A stretch of DNA of 64,000 bases from Gp6-AA40 sp036802945 (GCA_036802945.1 DAIRVG010000008.1:24714-88713); one strand, 5' to 3'. Shown: positions 50,291 through 58,971, numbered from the stretch's first letter. Program-made: numbers and translations. The notes: generated by a model not told the origin, from the letters alone.

Positions 50291-50999
50291 CTCACACGAC
50301 GTCGTCATCGACCTGAGCGGCGTTCAGAAGGACTATCACGGCCTGCGTCCCCTGCGAGTGCAGCACCTCCAGGTCCACCAAGGAGAATCGGTTGCATTGC
50401 TTGGATTCGACCAGGCGGCCGCCGAAGTGTTCGTCAACCTGATCACGGCCGCCACCGTCCCCGACGCAGGAGAGGTCCGCACATTCGGTCAGCCCACCAC
50501 CGCGATCAAGGACGCCGACACGTGGCTCCAGTCGCTCGATCGATTCGGCATCCTCAGCGAGCGCGCGGTCGTGCTCGACAACATGACGGTTGCAGATAAC
50601 CTGACGATGCCGGTAACGATGTCGCTTCACGATGTCCCCGAAGCGATGCGTTCGAAGATCCGCGCACTTGCTGAAGAAGTTGGTCTCACGGCCGCGCAGT
50701 TCGAGCAGCCCGTCGCGGCATTGAGCCCATCGGCGCGACTACGGCTGCGGCTCGGTCGTGCACTCGGACCTGACCCGCGGGTGATTCTGTCGGAACATCC
50801 AAACGCATCGCTGGCACCCGGCGATCTTGCCTCCTTTGCAGCCGATTACGCCCGCATCGTCACGGCGCGCGCTATCACCAGCATCGTCTTGACCGCCGAC
50901 CGCACGTTCGCCACTGCCATCGCTTCGCGCATCCTCACGCTTCAGCCGGCCACCGGCGAGCTCAAGCCGCTCGCTGGGTGGCGCCGTTGGTTCAGCTGA
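50283..50999 (+). CDS. Degenerate ABC-transporter ATPase homologue
   Basis: 238 residues with the overall layout of an ABC ATPase: 'LSGVQKDYHGLRPLRVQHLQVHQGESVALLG' leads to where Walker A should be, but the next residues are 'FDQAAAEVF', without the Gly-Lys-Ser/Thr. The signature reads 'ALSPSARLRLRLGRAL' instead of LSGGQ, Walker B 'RVILSEHPNASL' has Ser-Glu-His in place of Asp-Glu-Pro, and the switch His is Asp ('LTADRTF'). The frame is intact, so a non-catalytic structural or regulatory role is likely. It overlaps the PHP gene and has no permease beside it. Confidence 0.8.
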   Translation: MADSHDVVIDLSGVQKDYHGLRPLRVQHLQVHQGESVALLGFDQAAAEVFVNLITAATVPDAGEVRTFGQPTTAIKDADTWLQSLDRFGILSERAVVLDNMTVADNLTMPVTMSLHDVPEAMRSKIRALAEEVGLTAAQFEQPVAALSPSARLRLRLGRALGPDPRVILSEHPNASLAPGDLASFAADYARIVTARAITSIVLTADRTFATAIASRILTLQPATGELKPLAGWRRWFS

Positions 51000-51013
51000 C
51001 CGCAGCTGAGGAT

Positions 51014-51058
51014 CAGACCCTGGTGATCGGTTGTGCTGGGGTAGACCCTGGTGACCGG
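51014..51058. repeat. Short direct repeat
   Basis: AGACCCTGGTGAYCGG occurs twice (51014-51029 and 51043-51058) between the ABC-like gene and the cold-shock gene. Confidence 0.5.
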
Positions 51059-51154
51059 CTGACTCAAGGTCGGCAGATTCTGCACGCGTGGAACGGAACT
51101 TGATTCAGCGGCGGACAGGGTTGTCCGGCGACGGCCCGCGGAGGTAACGACGAC

Positions 51155-51358
51155 GTGGCGAACGGCACGATTAAGCGCTTGGTCAAAGATCGCGGGTTTG
51201 GCTTTATTCGCGACGACGGAGGCCAGGAGTGGTTCTTCCATCGCACCTCAGTGACCGAGGGCGCGTTCGAGCAACTGAACGAAGGCCAGCGCGTCAGCTT
51301 CGACGAGGAACCGTCAGCGAAAGGCCCGCGCGCGGGCAACATCCGATCTGACGCTTGA
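51155..51358 (+). CDS. Cold-shock domain protein (first)
   Basis: 67 residues, GTG start with CGGAGGT upstream. A single CSD fold: 'GTIKRLVKDRGFGFIRDDGG' (RNP1) and 'WFFHRTSV' (RNP2). RNA chaperone by family. It differs from classical CspA in ending 'KGPRAGNIRSDA'. Close paralogue of the protein at 52120-52326. Confidence 0.92.
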   Translation: MANGTIKRLVKDRGFGFIRDDGGQEWFFHRTSVTEGAFEQLNEGQRVSFDEEPSAKGPRAGNIRSDA

Positions 51359-51417
51359 GGCTTGGGCCGCGGCACTCGGCGATGCGGTTGAGCAGGCGTC
51401 GGCGCGAGGCTCTCAGC

Positions 51418-52065
51418 TTACGCTCCCAGACCGAGCTCATAAGCGATGAGCTTGGCGCCCTCATCAAGCACCCATCGAAGATCACTACGTGTGGTCCACC
51501 AGCGATCCGGATCCGCCTTTTCGTAGCGCGTTCCGTGCATCTCGACCTCTACGCCAGTTCCGCTCATCTCCCGGCGAATCGCAAAACCCGCTCGTCTCAA
51601 ATGGTATTTCGACGTGACGACGATGATCCGGCGCCAGCGGTTCTTCAGAGCGAGGTCCCGAAACGTCTGCGCTTCCTGTGCGGTGTTGTCATGGACGCGC
51701 AGCGGCAGCACGATCGCATTCACCGGAACACCCAGCCTCACAAGAATCTCGCGTTGTTCGTTCGCCTCGGCGGGGACGATGACGCCGCGTGCGGCTAGCG
51801 TTTCGTACGAGGCTTCAGGCATTCGATGCGTCAGCACGATCCGGGGGGCGTAGCCTTCTTTGAATAGGTCGGCCGCCTCCAGCGGGCGATCCATGCTCGT
51901 GCCGGCAAGCACGACGATCGCGTCTGCCTTCTGAAGCGGATCTTCATTCGTCAGAAAATGTCCGACCTGCGTGAATCCGTACGCGGCGAGGACGAGCGTA
52001 ATCAACGCAACGGCAACACGCGTGCGACGTAACGTGTGGCGTGGGGGAGAGCTCGGGGCCGGCAA
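51418..52065 (-). CDS. YdcF family (DUF218) envelope protein
   Basis: 215 residues. One N-terminal membrane helix ('RVAVALITLVLAAYGFTQV') and a DUF218 domain with 'DAIVVLAGTSMDRPLEAADLFKEG', 'VHDNTAQEA' and 'IIVVTSKYHLRRA'. Members include SanA/ElyC-like proteins linked to envelope and lipid-carrier metabolism; the reaction is not established. It converges with the first cold-shock gene. Confidence 0.85.
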   Translation of the reverse strand: MPAPSSPPRHTLRRTRVAVALITLVLAAYGFTQVGHFLTNEDPLQKADAIVVLAGTSMDRPLEAADLFKEGYAPRIVLTHRMPEASYETLAARGVIVPAEANEQREILVRLGVPVNAIVLPLRVHDNTAQEAQTFRDLALKNRWRRIIVVTSKYHLRRAGFAIRREMSGTGVEVEMHGTRYEKADPDRWWTTRSDLRWVLDEGAKLIAYELGLGA

Positions 52066-52119
52066 GGGGACGCGTGCAAATCCCCGGCCCCGCCGGGGGC
52101 CGGGCCTCGTAAGCGGGGA

Positions 52120-52326
52120 TTACCCTTCGATCAGTCGAACGTCACCGGCGCGGGGGCCCTTCGTTGAGTCCTCTGCCGTGAACTCCACGCGCTGCCCTTC
52201 GCGAAGAAGCTCGAAGACGGCGCCCCGGACGGAGCTGCGGTGGAAAAAGTGCTCGATGCCGCCTTCATCGCGAATGAATCCAAACCCCTTGTCGATGAGG
52301 AGGCGTGCGATAGTCCCGGTCGGCAT
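52120..52326 (-). CDS. Cold-shock domain protein (second)
   Basis: 68 residues from the ATG preceded by GGAGGG; an upstream extension is rejected. It has 'GTIARLLIDKGFGFIRDEGG' and 'HFFHRSSV', and ends 'KGPRAGDVRLIEG', about 60 percent like the first copy by eye. The two paralogues flank the YdcF gene on opposite strands. Confidence 0.92.
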   Translation of the reverse strand: MPTGTIARLLIDKGFGFIRDEGGIEHFFHRSSVRGAVFELLREGQRVEFTAEDSTKGPRAGDVRLIEG

Positions 52327-52553
52327 AGCCGTGTCCCTCCGATGCGCGAAAGCCTGAGACAATCTCAGGCGCTTCCAGGACCGCTCGATGAGCGGACGTA
52401 TGAAGCCATGAAGGAACCGCGGCCCAGACGCGCGCCGGCGTAAGCTCGGCAAGTGTAGGGAGTGCAGGCACTGAAGTCAAGGCACGACCGAACTCCTTTC
52501 GACTGTATTAGTTGGTGGGGTTCCGATGGAACTCTCAGCCTCTCGATGAAGAC

Positions 52554-52653
52554 NNNNNNNNNNNNNNNNNNNNNNNNNNNNNNNNNNNNNNNNNNNNNNN
52601 NNNNNNNNNNNNNNNNNNNNNNNNNNNNNNNNNNNNNNNNNNNNNNNNNNNNN
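52554..52653. other. Assembly gap (100 N)
   Basis: Exactly 100 unknown bases. The left flank (52327-52553) has no recognisable gene; the right flank continues as a glycosyltransferase fragment. Confidence 0.99.
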
Positions 52654-52765
52654 TCGACGCCGAAGTGGTAGTCGTGGACGACGGCAGCGCCGACGCCACT
52701 GCGTCGATCGTCGCAGACGTCTCGCGTTCGGATCCCAGAATACGGCTCGTCCGTGCGGCGCACGT
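52654..52765 (+). pseudogene. Glycosyltransferase family 2 fragment at the gap edge
   Basis: Immediately after the gap the plus strand encodes 'DAEVVVVDDGSADATASIVA' and then 'DPRIRLVRAAH', the N-terminal nucleotide-sugar-binding strand of GT2 enzymes with its Asp-Asp. Similarity stops after about 37 residues and the sequence runs into the end of the exonuclease gene on the other strand. Either a truncated gene or a mis-joined contig end. Confidence 0.6.
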
Positions 52766-52777
52766 GCGCTCGCGGTG

Positions 52778-53695
52778 TTACGCAGGAGCGCGGGCGGGCG
52801 AACGCGAGCGGCCACGCCGGTTCGGCGCGGTCACCGCAGCTTCGAATCGCGCGGCGATCGGAGCAAATGCGGCCGTTGGCGCTTGCCAGTGCAGCTCGTC
52901 GACAGAATCGAACAGCGGGATGTCGGATCGGAGCGTCGCGAGATCGCGGAACAGGAAGGCACGCTCGCGCTCGCGCTCGAGCGCGTGCGCGAGCGCACCT
53001 GGATGAGCGGCGTTCACTCCCCATGTGCGCCAATCCGCAGGAATCGATTCAAGATGACCGTACTTCGCGAGCACGACGGCAGAGGATTTCGCGCCCCAGC
53101 CCGGCACGCCTGGATAGCCGTCTGCGCTGTCGCCCACGAGGGCCAGGTAGTCGGGGATGGAGATCGGGGGCACGCCGAATTTCGCAATGATGCCGGCTTC
53201 GTCGCGGATCGTGCGCCGTCGACGGTCCATCTGCACGATGCGTGTCCCGCGCACGCATTGCGCCAGGTCCTTGTCGGGCGTGCAGATGATCACGCGTTCG
53301 ACGCGTGGATCTCGAGCCGCCGCGGCGGCGGCGGAGGCCAGTGCATCATCGGCCTCGAACTCGATCATCGGCCAGGTGGCGATTCCAAGCGCGGTCAGCG
53401 CCTCTTCGAGCAGTGGGAACTGGGCGAGGAGGTCGGCGTCGATTCCCTCGCCGGTCTTGTAGTCGGGCCAGAGACGGTTGCGGAACGATTCGATCACATG
53501 GTCGGTCGCGACCCCCACGTACCTGGCGCCGCCAGTGATCATCCCGAGAACGGACGCGAGGACGCCGCGCACGCTGCCGACCTCTTGACCGTCCCGGTCA
53601 CGTGCGGACGGAAGGGCGTAGTAGTGCCGGAATAGCTCGTAGGTCCCGTCGATGAGGTAAACGTCCAGCGCAGGGCTCCTGGATGAAAGTATCAT
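52778..53695 (-). CDS. 5'-3' exonuclease (PolA N-terminal/flap endonuclease type)
   Basis: 305 residues. FEN-type nuclease with 'DVYLIDGTYELFRHYYALP' (first metal Asp), 'YKTGEGIDADLLAQFPLLEEAL', 'FEADDALASAAAAAA', 'CTPDKDLAQCV' and the helix-hairpin-helix 'VGDSADGYPGVPGWGAKSSAVVL'. It removes 5' flaps or RNA primers. No polymerase domain is attached. The C-terminal 20 residues are Arg/Ala/Ser-rich and lie near the suspicious gap junction, so the end may be inaccurate. End-joining genes follow on the other side. Confidence 0.88.
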   Translation of the reverse strand: MILSSRSPALDVYLIDGTYELFRHYYALPSARDRDGQEVGSVRGVLASVLGMITGGARYVGVATDHVIESFRNRLWPDYKTGEGIDADLLAQFPLLEEALTALGIATWPMIEFEADDALASAAAAAARDPRVERVIICTPDKDLAQCVRGTRIVQMDRRRRTIRDEAGIIAKFGVPPISIPDYLALVGDSADGYPGVPGWGAKSSAVVLAKYGHLESIPADWRTWGVNAAHPGALAHALERERERAFLFRDLATLRSDIPLFDSVDELHWQAPTAAFAPIAARFEAAVTAPNRRGRSRSPARAPA

Positions 53696-53756
53696 CGGTC
53701 CGGCTAAAAGCCGGACGCGACCGATGATGATCGGTAGTGTCCGCCTTTAAGCGGAC
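53691..53756. repeat. Two GTCCG-type hairpins
   Basis: GTCCGGCT-AAA-AGCCGGAC (53698-53716) sits inside outer arms ATCATCGGTC / GACCGATGAT (53691-53728), and GTCCGC-CTTTAA-GCGGAC follows (53739-53756). Same GGTCC/GTCCG style as other intergenic hairpins here. They separate the divergent exonuclease and DNA ligase genes. Confidence 0.75.
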
Positions 53757-53771
53757 CAGAACCCAGACGAA

Positions 53772-54878
53772 ATGTCGACCGAACCCGCGACCGGCTTCGC
53801 GCTCGCGCCCCCGATCGAGCCGATGCTCGCGAAGCTGGCCGAGGAGCTCCCCACGGGCGGCAGGTTCTTGTATGAGCCCAAATGGGACGGGTTTCGCGCC
53901 ATCGTTTTTCGCGGGGTTTCCGAGGTCTTCATTCAGAGTCGCGACTTACGGCCGCTCGACCGCTACTTTCCCGAGCTTCACGCGACCTTTCTGGATAAAT
54001 TGCCGGATGGCTGCGTGCTCGACGGCGAGATCGTGATCGCGACGCCTCGCGGGCTCGATTTCGACGCGCTCCAGCTTCGCCTTCATCCCGCTGCGTCGCG
54101 CGTCGCGAAGCTCGCGAAGGAAACGCCGGCCCAGTTCGTCGCGTTCGACGTGCTCGCCATACAGGGGCGGGATGTGCGTTCCATGCCGCAGGGCGAGCGC
54201 CGCGTCCTGCTCGAAGGGCTGTTCGCGGAGGTCGAACCGCCGGTCCACCTCACGCCGATGACGCGCGATCCCGCAGTGGCGTCGGAGTGGCTCTCGCGCT
54301 TCGAGGGAGCCGGCCTCGACGGCGTGATCGCCAAGCCCGAACAGGAGATTTATCAGCCGGGCAAGCGCGCGATGATCAAAGTGAAGCACGCACGCACGGC
54401 CGACTGCGTCGTGGCTGGCTTTCGCTGGCACAAGAACGGAAGGAACGTGCTCGTGGGCTCGCTCCTGCTCGGTCTGTACGACGACAGCGGAGCGCTGCAT
54501 CACGTCGGTGTGACCTCGTCGTTCACGATGGCTGTCCGCAAGGAGCTCGCGCTCGAGCTCGCGCCGCTGCGTGAACGCGCCTTCGAGGCGCACCCCTGGC
54601 GTGAATGGGCCGAAGCGTCTCGCGGCGAGACGACGCGCATGCCCGGAGGCCAGAGTCGCTGGAGCGCCGGCAAGGATCTGTCATGGGAGCCGCTGCGCAT
54701 AGAGCGAGTCTGTGAGGTCAAGTACGACCATATGCAGGGACCGCGGTTTCGCCATGCGGCGGTCTTTCAGCGCTGGCGCCCGGACAAGAGGCCGAGCGAC
54801 TGCCGCTATGACCAGCTCGAAGTCACGACGCCTTACGAGCTCGAGAAGGTCTTCGGGGCGGCGCGCCACGAGCGCTGA
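53772..54878 (+). CDS. ATP-dependent DNA ligase (LigD ligase-domain type)
   Basis: 368 residues: adenylation domain with motif I 'EPKWDGFR' (Lys37), 'VLDGEIVI', 'FVAFDVLAI' and 'GLDGVIAKP', then an OB domain with 'GPRFRHAAVFQRWRPDK'. It corresponds to the ligase part of LigD as a separate protein. It would seal breaks in Ku-dependent end joining with the polymerase encoded convergently; no Ku gene is in the window. Its last 56 bp overlap the polymerase gene. Confidence 0.93.
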   Translation: MSTEPATGFALAPPIEPMLAKLAEELPTGGRFLYEPKWDGFRAIVFRGVSEVFIQSRDLRPLDRYFPELHATFLDKLPDGCVLDGEIVIATPRGLDFDALQLRLHPAASRVAKLAKETPAQFVAFDVLAIQGRDVRSMPQGERRVLLEGLFAEVEPPVHLTPMTRDPAVASEWLSRFEGAGLDGVIAKPEQEIYQPGKRAMIKVKHARTADCVVAGFRWHKNGRNVLVGSLLLGLYDDSGALHHVGVTSSFTMAVRKELALELAPLRERAFEAHPWREWAEASRGETTRMPGGQSRWSAGKDLSWEPLRIERVCEVKYDHMQGPRFRHAAVFQRWRPDKRPSDCRYDQLEVTTPYELEKVFGAARHER

Positions 54879-56136
54879 CGCTGCTCCAGTCGTCAGGAGC
54901 GTCGTCCGGATCGAGCGCTTCCTGACCCGGTCGAAGGTCGACGGGCACGTGCTGCAGGTTCACCCGAATCCGCGTCCACGTACGAAACCGGCCACGCATG
55001 GCATCGACGAGCACGTCTTCGGGTGCCAGATGCGCGGCTGCTTCGGGGTGACGCGACCGCCAACGCTCGAGCCCCGCGAGCCCATCGTCTTTCCGCCGCG
55101 CGCGGCCGATCTCGATCAGAGGACGGCTCGGCGCACGCCTCCGCGAGGGTTGCACACGCGCCGGTTCACCGGGCTGTTTCTGGTAGTGAGGCGGCCACGG
55201 TGCATCGCCCAGCCCCTCGCGTTCCTGACGCGCCGAAAGCTCGAGGACGCCCGCGATCGAGCACGGATGCAGATCCATGCCTGCATGCCGATCGCCCATC
55301 TCGGCAAAGCGCGAAGGCATGGTGCCGAGCGTGAAGTCTCCAGGCTCGCAGGCGTCGACCTCGTCCCAGGCGAGCGGAGCCGACACGCGCGCGTCAGGTC
55401 TCGGCCGCACCGAGTACGCCGCGGCAATCGTCCGGTCTTTCGCGTTCTGGTTGTAGTCGAGGAAGACGCCGTGGCGCTCTTCTTTCCACCATTTGCTCGT
55501 CGCCAGGTCCGGAACGCGCCGCTCGACCTCGCGTGCGAGCGCCAGCGCGGCCCGTCGAACCTCGTCGAACGTCCAGCGGCGCTCGATACGCACGTACACG
55601 TGGATACCGCGCGACCCTGATGTTTTCGGCCAGCCCACGAGGCCGAAGTCGCCCAGGGTTGCGCGCACCACACCCGCCACCTCGCGGACGTGCGCCCACG
55701 TCACGCCCGGGACTGGATCAAGGTCTACGCGGAGCTCGTCGGGATGGTCGAGATCGTCCGCGCGAACCGGATGCGGGTGAAGCTCGAGACACGCGAGATT
55801 CGCCATCCAGGCGAGTGCGGCCGCGTCGCGAGGCACCACTTCTTCGGCGCTGCGGCCGGATGGAAACCGCAAGGTAACGACGTCGATCCACGGAGGCCGC
55901 GCGCGCGGCGCCCGCTTCTGATAGAAGAACTCGCCATCGATACCGTTCGGATAGCGCACGAGCACATTGGGCCGCCCGCCGACGGCTCTCAACGCACCGT
56001 CCGCCACCGCGAGGTAGTAGCGCGCGAGGTCCAGCTTCGTGTACCCCGGTTCCGGAAAGAGCACCTTTCGCGGATTCGAGATCGCCACTTCGCGGCCGTC
56101 GATGGTCAGGATCTCGCGGTCTGTCTGGCTCGGCAT
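54823..56136 (-). CDS. Non-homologous end-joining primase-polymerase (LigD polymerase domain)
   Basis: 437 residues from the ATG at 56136; the upstream extension is antisense to another gene and rejected. LigD-Pol features are 'SNPRKVLFPEPGYTKLDLARYY', 'RYPNGIDGEFFYQKRAP', the metal pair Asp138/Asp140 in 'ELRVDLDPVPG', 'KTSGSRGIHVYV' with His179, and 'DYNQNAKDRTIAAAYSVRP'. It extends ends during double-strand-break repair. The C-terminal about 110 residues are Arg/Pro-rich and unlike the core, and overlap the ligase gene antisense. Confidence 0.92.
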   Translation of the reverse strand: MPSQTDREILTIDGREVAISNPRKVLFPEPGYTKLDLARYYLAVADGALRAVGGRPNVLVRYPNGIDGEFFYQKRAPRARPPWIDVVTLRFPSGRSAEEVVPRDAAALAWMANLACLELHPHPVRADDLDHPDELRVDLDPVPGVTWAHVREVAGVVRATLGDFGLVGWPKTSGSRGIHVYVRIERRWTFDEVRRAALALAREVERRVPDLATSKWWKEERHGVFLDYNQNAKDRTIAAAYSVRPRPDARVSAPLAWDEVDACEPGDFTLGTMPSRFAEMGDRHAGMDLHPCSIAGVLELSARQEREGLGDAPWPPHYQKQPGEPARVQPSRRRAPSRPLIEIGRARRKDDGLAGLERWRSRHPEAAAHLAPEDVLVDAMRGRFRTWTRIRVNLQHVPVDLRPGQEALDPDDAPDDWSSVSARGAPPRRPSRARKAS

Positions 56137-56304
56137 AGGGACGCAGGGTCCCGTACAGCCTATAACCGAACCCGCACGTCGACCGAGACGTCGCAGCGAA
56201 GGAGTTGTGAAAATGTTCTTCGCCCGCGTGAGATCGGCCTTGACTGGAACGACGGCTCGCTGGATGCTCACCTCGCGTACCCGAGGCACCGACAAGGAGG
56301 CACC

Positions 56305-57492
56305 ATGGCGGCCTTTACGGTTGCATCGTCGATCCCCGACGCCGTCCAACAGAGCCTGGACACCGGCACGTTCGAGCGAATCGGAGGCATGATTCGCGAC
56401 GTCATCAGCGGTCGCGTCGTGGCATTCCTTCGTGAGAACTCGGACCTCAAGCAGGTCGCCGGGCAATTGCTGGCGAGCGGCGCGGGCCTCGGAATTCTGA
56501 ACCTGAGTGTTGCGACAATGGGTTTCGCCGTTGTGCTCAAGCGAGTCAACGGGATCCAGCATCGATTGCAGCAGACCCACGATGTGCTCGAGAAGCTGGA
56601 TCAGAAAGTCGATCTGTCCTTCTATGCAAACCTGTGCGCCGCACTCGATCTCGCGCACGACGCGTTCACGCTCGTCCGACCCGAGAACCGGGAAAGCGCC
56701 GCGAAGCAGGCGATCGACCGCTTGGCCGAAGCAAGGCACTACTATTCCGCGCTTGCCACCTCGAAGCTGAACGCCAGCGGCCCCGCTGTCGACGCGTACC
56801 TCGGAACACTGATTCTGGCGTCAGTCGCTGAGGCACGCTGCTACCTGGAGCTCGAGGAGCTGAACGTCGCCGCGCAGCGCATGCGAACAGGTACGGCGGC
56901 CATCGCGCCCCACGTGCGAGGGCACGTAAAGACACTCCTGACATCGAACCCGGCCGCATATCTTCACCCGGCACTCAAGGGGCGTGTTGACTTGTCGAGA
57001 CTGACCAGAGTGTTCCGGTGGCTGAATCCCGGTCTCGACGAAAACACGGTGTTCGAGGAGCAGCGCGCAAACTTCGTTCAGCTGGTGAAATCTCCTGACG
57101 CGTGGACCGATACACTGCCGTCCGCCGTATGGGACCCGAAGTTCAATTCCTACCCCGAACCCGTGCCTCCCAGGAGCACCGGGAATATCGGCATGCCGGA
57201 GATGAGCATTCGTGTGCCCGCGCTCGGGAAGGTCGATGTGCCCGCGTGGAGCGTCCGCCTCCCGAGGATCGGACGATCCGCGGATGCCACGCCGTTCGAC
57301 AGGCTGCCTGCCGTGATGGATACGCTCGAGGCCATGATCGAGGACATGAGACGCTTCGATGGCTACTGCGCGGAGGTCGAGGCGATTCAGAACGCCGGTG
57401 TCAGTTTCCGTGAGTGGCAGGCGCTTGCGCGCCCGAGCGCAGCCGCGGGCGCGCCGGCCTTGCAGTACGTGCAGCTCGAACAGCCGGCTTGA
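56305..57492 (+). CDS. Unknown helical protein with a hydrophobic segment
   Basis: 395 residues from an ATG with AAGGAGG upstream; the much longer open frame is antisense to the polymerase gene. Residues about 50-75 ('LLASGAGLGILNLSVATMGFAVVL') are hydrophobic and may insert in a membrane, directly followed by a heptad-like helix ('RVNGIQHRLQQTHDVLEKLDQKVDLSFY'-type) and long alpha-helical stretches. The C-terminal part contains Pro-rich 'YPEPVPPRSTGNIGMPEM' and repeated 'VPA..KVDVPAW'. No known domain recognised. It stands alone between end-joining and glycosyltransferase genes. Confidence 0.75.
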   Translation: MAAFTVASSIPDAVQQSLDTGTFERIGGMIRDVISGRVVAFLRENSDLKQVAGQLLASGAGLGILNLSVATMGFAVVLKRVNGIQHRLQQTHDVLEKLDQKVDLSFYANLCAALDLAHDAFTLVRPENRESAAKQAIDRLAEARHYYSALATSKLNASGPAVDAYLGTLILASVAEARCYLELEELNVAAQRMRTGTAAIAPHVRGHVKTLLTSNPAAYLHPALKGRVDLSRLTRVFRWLNPGLDENTVFEEQRANFVQLVKSPDAWTDTLPSAVWDPKFNSYPEPVPPRSTGNIGMPEMSIRVPALGKVDVPAWSVRLPRIGRSADATPFDRLPAVMDTLEAMIEDMRRFDGYCAEVEAIQNAGVSFREWQALARPSAAAGAPALQYVQLEQPA

Positions 57493-57498
57493 CGCTCC

Positions 57499-58971
57499 TC
57501 AGCGGGCCGAACGATTTTTGCCCAGACGCTCGTCCACCAGCGTGACGACCTCGTCCACGTCGCGGATTCGAGCCCGCGTGCGATGCCGAAGGCAACGCAG
57601 TAAGTAGGCGACGACGGCATGAAGCCCAATCGCCACGAAAAGCTGGCTCGCGATCACCGTCGGCAGGTAATAGCGTTCAAAGTTCAGCTTCATGAAAGCG
57701 AGGATGAAGCCGTAATTAGCGAGAAGGTAAAGCAACGGCAACGCGGTTAACACGGCCGGTGGATCGAGAGACGACTGCGCTCGCCTTCTCGCATATGAGG
57801 AGGCTAGACACACGCCAATGCCGAGGAACAGCCACCCGGCGGGGACGCTCGAATAGCGACTCAGCAGTGCCTCATGCAGGATTCCTAGCCGGTTCCCTTG
57901 CCAGCCCCATTCTGGCTGGGCCTCAAGCTGCTTGTTCATCAATCGGTCCCACCTCACGAAGGTCGACGGAAACCTGCCAAGGGTAGCCAGTTGAGGAAAG
58001 CGGGCGGAATCTATCTGCAGCGATGATGTCCGCACATCGAGTGCGAGAAGCCTGAGCTCCTGGATCAAGGGCTGGGGCCTGAGGTCCTTCGAATCAATCC
58101 AGAAAAAGGGGTTGAGACCGTAGATGACAATCAGCGCCGATGCGCAGAATGTGACGACTGCGAGCAGGCGCGCCCTGCGACCTTCGAACGCGTACGTCGC
58201 AGCGACGAACATGAGACCGCCAACGACAATCGCCGCAACCTTCACGGAGGTCGCGAGTCCCACGAGCACTCCTGCGATCGCGCCCACTTGAATCGCACCC
58301 CTGGTCGAAGGCGCGCTCTTGGACCTGGCCAGCAGCATCATAGCCAGGCACAGACAGAGCAGAAAGAAGCTGTAGTGAACATCCGTGACTGCCCTGGTGG
58401 CGTACGTTATGAAGAGTTGATTCGTGAGCACAAGGCTTGCCGCAAGCACACCAACCGGAAGCCCATAGGCGAGGTAGCCGATCGAGAATACGATCAGACA
58501 ACACAGCACACCGACGACAGTCACCGCACGTCTGCCCCTCAAGAGAATGTCTCGTGGAGGAATCCGGCCTTGCGCGACGTTGTTTTCCGAGGGGAGATCG
58601 AAGTCGTAGTACTGCGAGAATCGGCGTCCGCGTATGCCCGGATCCATCACAAGCGGCAGGCCGATGAGCCACTGTCCCAGATGCAAATTGAGACTTCCCC
58701 ACGTACTGCATTCCTGACACTCCCACTTGCTCGATGTGGGGTCGAGCGTCAGCAGGAGGTCTGTGTAGTGGTACGCGGAGGAGATCCAGCCGGATTCATC
58801 GCCATGAAAAGGAGTTTCGTCAATCCGCGGGAAGATCGTGGCTCCGGCGGCGATGCACACCAGGCTCGCGACAATTGCAAACCTCACTGAACTGCCGCAG
58901 CGACACACTTCGTCGCCCGAATCACCAACCGCGGCGGCGAGGACGCTCTTGCTCTTCGCCTTAAATCGCAC
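57499..58971 (-). CDS. Multi-pass membrane protein of the GT39/PMT-like glycosyltransferase type
   Basis: 490 residues with about 10 hydrophobic helices. After the first helix comes 'FHGDESGWISSAYHYTDLL', with the Asp-Glu in the first external loop characteristic of GT-C fold transferases that use polyprenyl-phosphate sugars. The acceptor is unknown. The C-terminus is basic and cytoplasmic. Its start overlaps the end of the CoA-transferase gene by 11 bp, although the functions look unrelated. Confidence 0.78.
   Translation of the reverse strand: MRFKAKSKSVLAAAVGDSGDEVCRCGSSVRFAIVASLVCIAAGATIFPRIDETPFHGDESGWISSAYHYTDLLLTLDPTSSKWECQECSTWGSLNLHLGQWLIGLPLVMDPGIRGRRFSQYYDFDLPSENNVAQGRIPPRDILLRGRRAVTVVGVLCCLIVFSIGYLAYGLPVGVLAASLVLTNQLFITYATRAVTDVHYSFFLLCLCLAMMLLARSKSAPSTRGAIQVGAIAGVLVGLATSVKVAAIVVGGLMFVAATYAFEGRRARLLAVVTFCASALIVIYGLNPFFWIDSKDLRPQPLIQELRLLALDVRTSSLQIDSARFPQLATLGRFPSTFVRWDRLMNKQLEAQPEWGWQGNRLGILHEALLSRYSSVPAGWLFLGIGVCLASSYARRRAQSSLDPPAVLTALPLLYLLANYGFILAFMKLNFERYYLPTVIASQLFVAIGLHAVVAYLLRCLRHRTRARIRDVDEVVTLVDERLGKNRSAR

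Noticed and set aside
50283..50999. Functional ABC transporter ATPase
   Set aside because: Walker A, signature, Walker B and switch His are all lost, so an active transporter ATPase is not supported.
55690..56304. 205-residue N-terminal extension of the unknown protein at 56305
   Set aside because: It is antisense to the LigD-type polymerase, and a good ribosome binding site and ATG lie at 56305.
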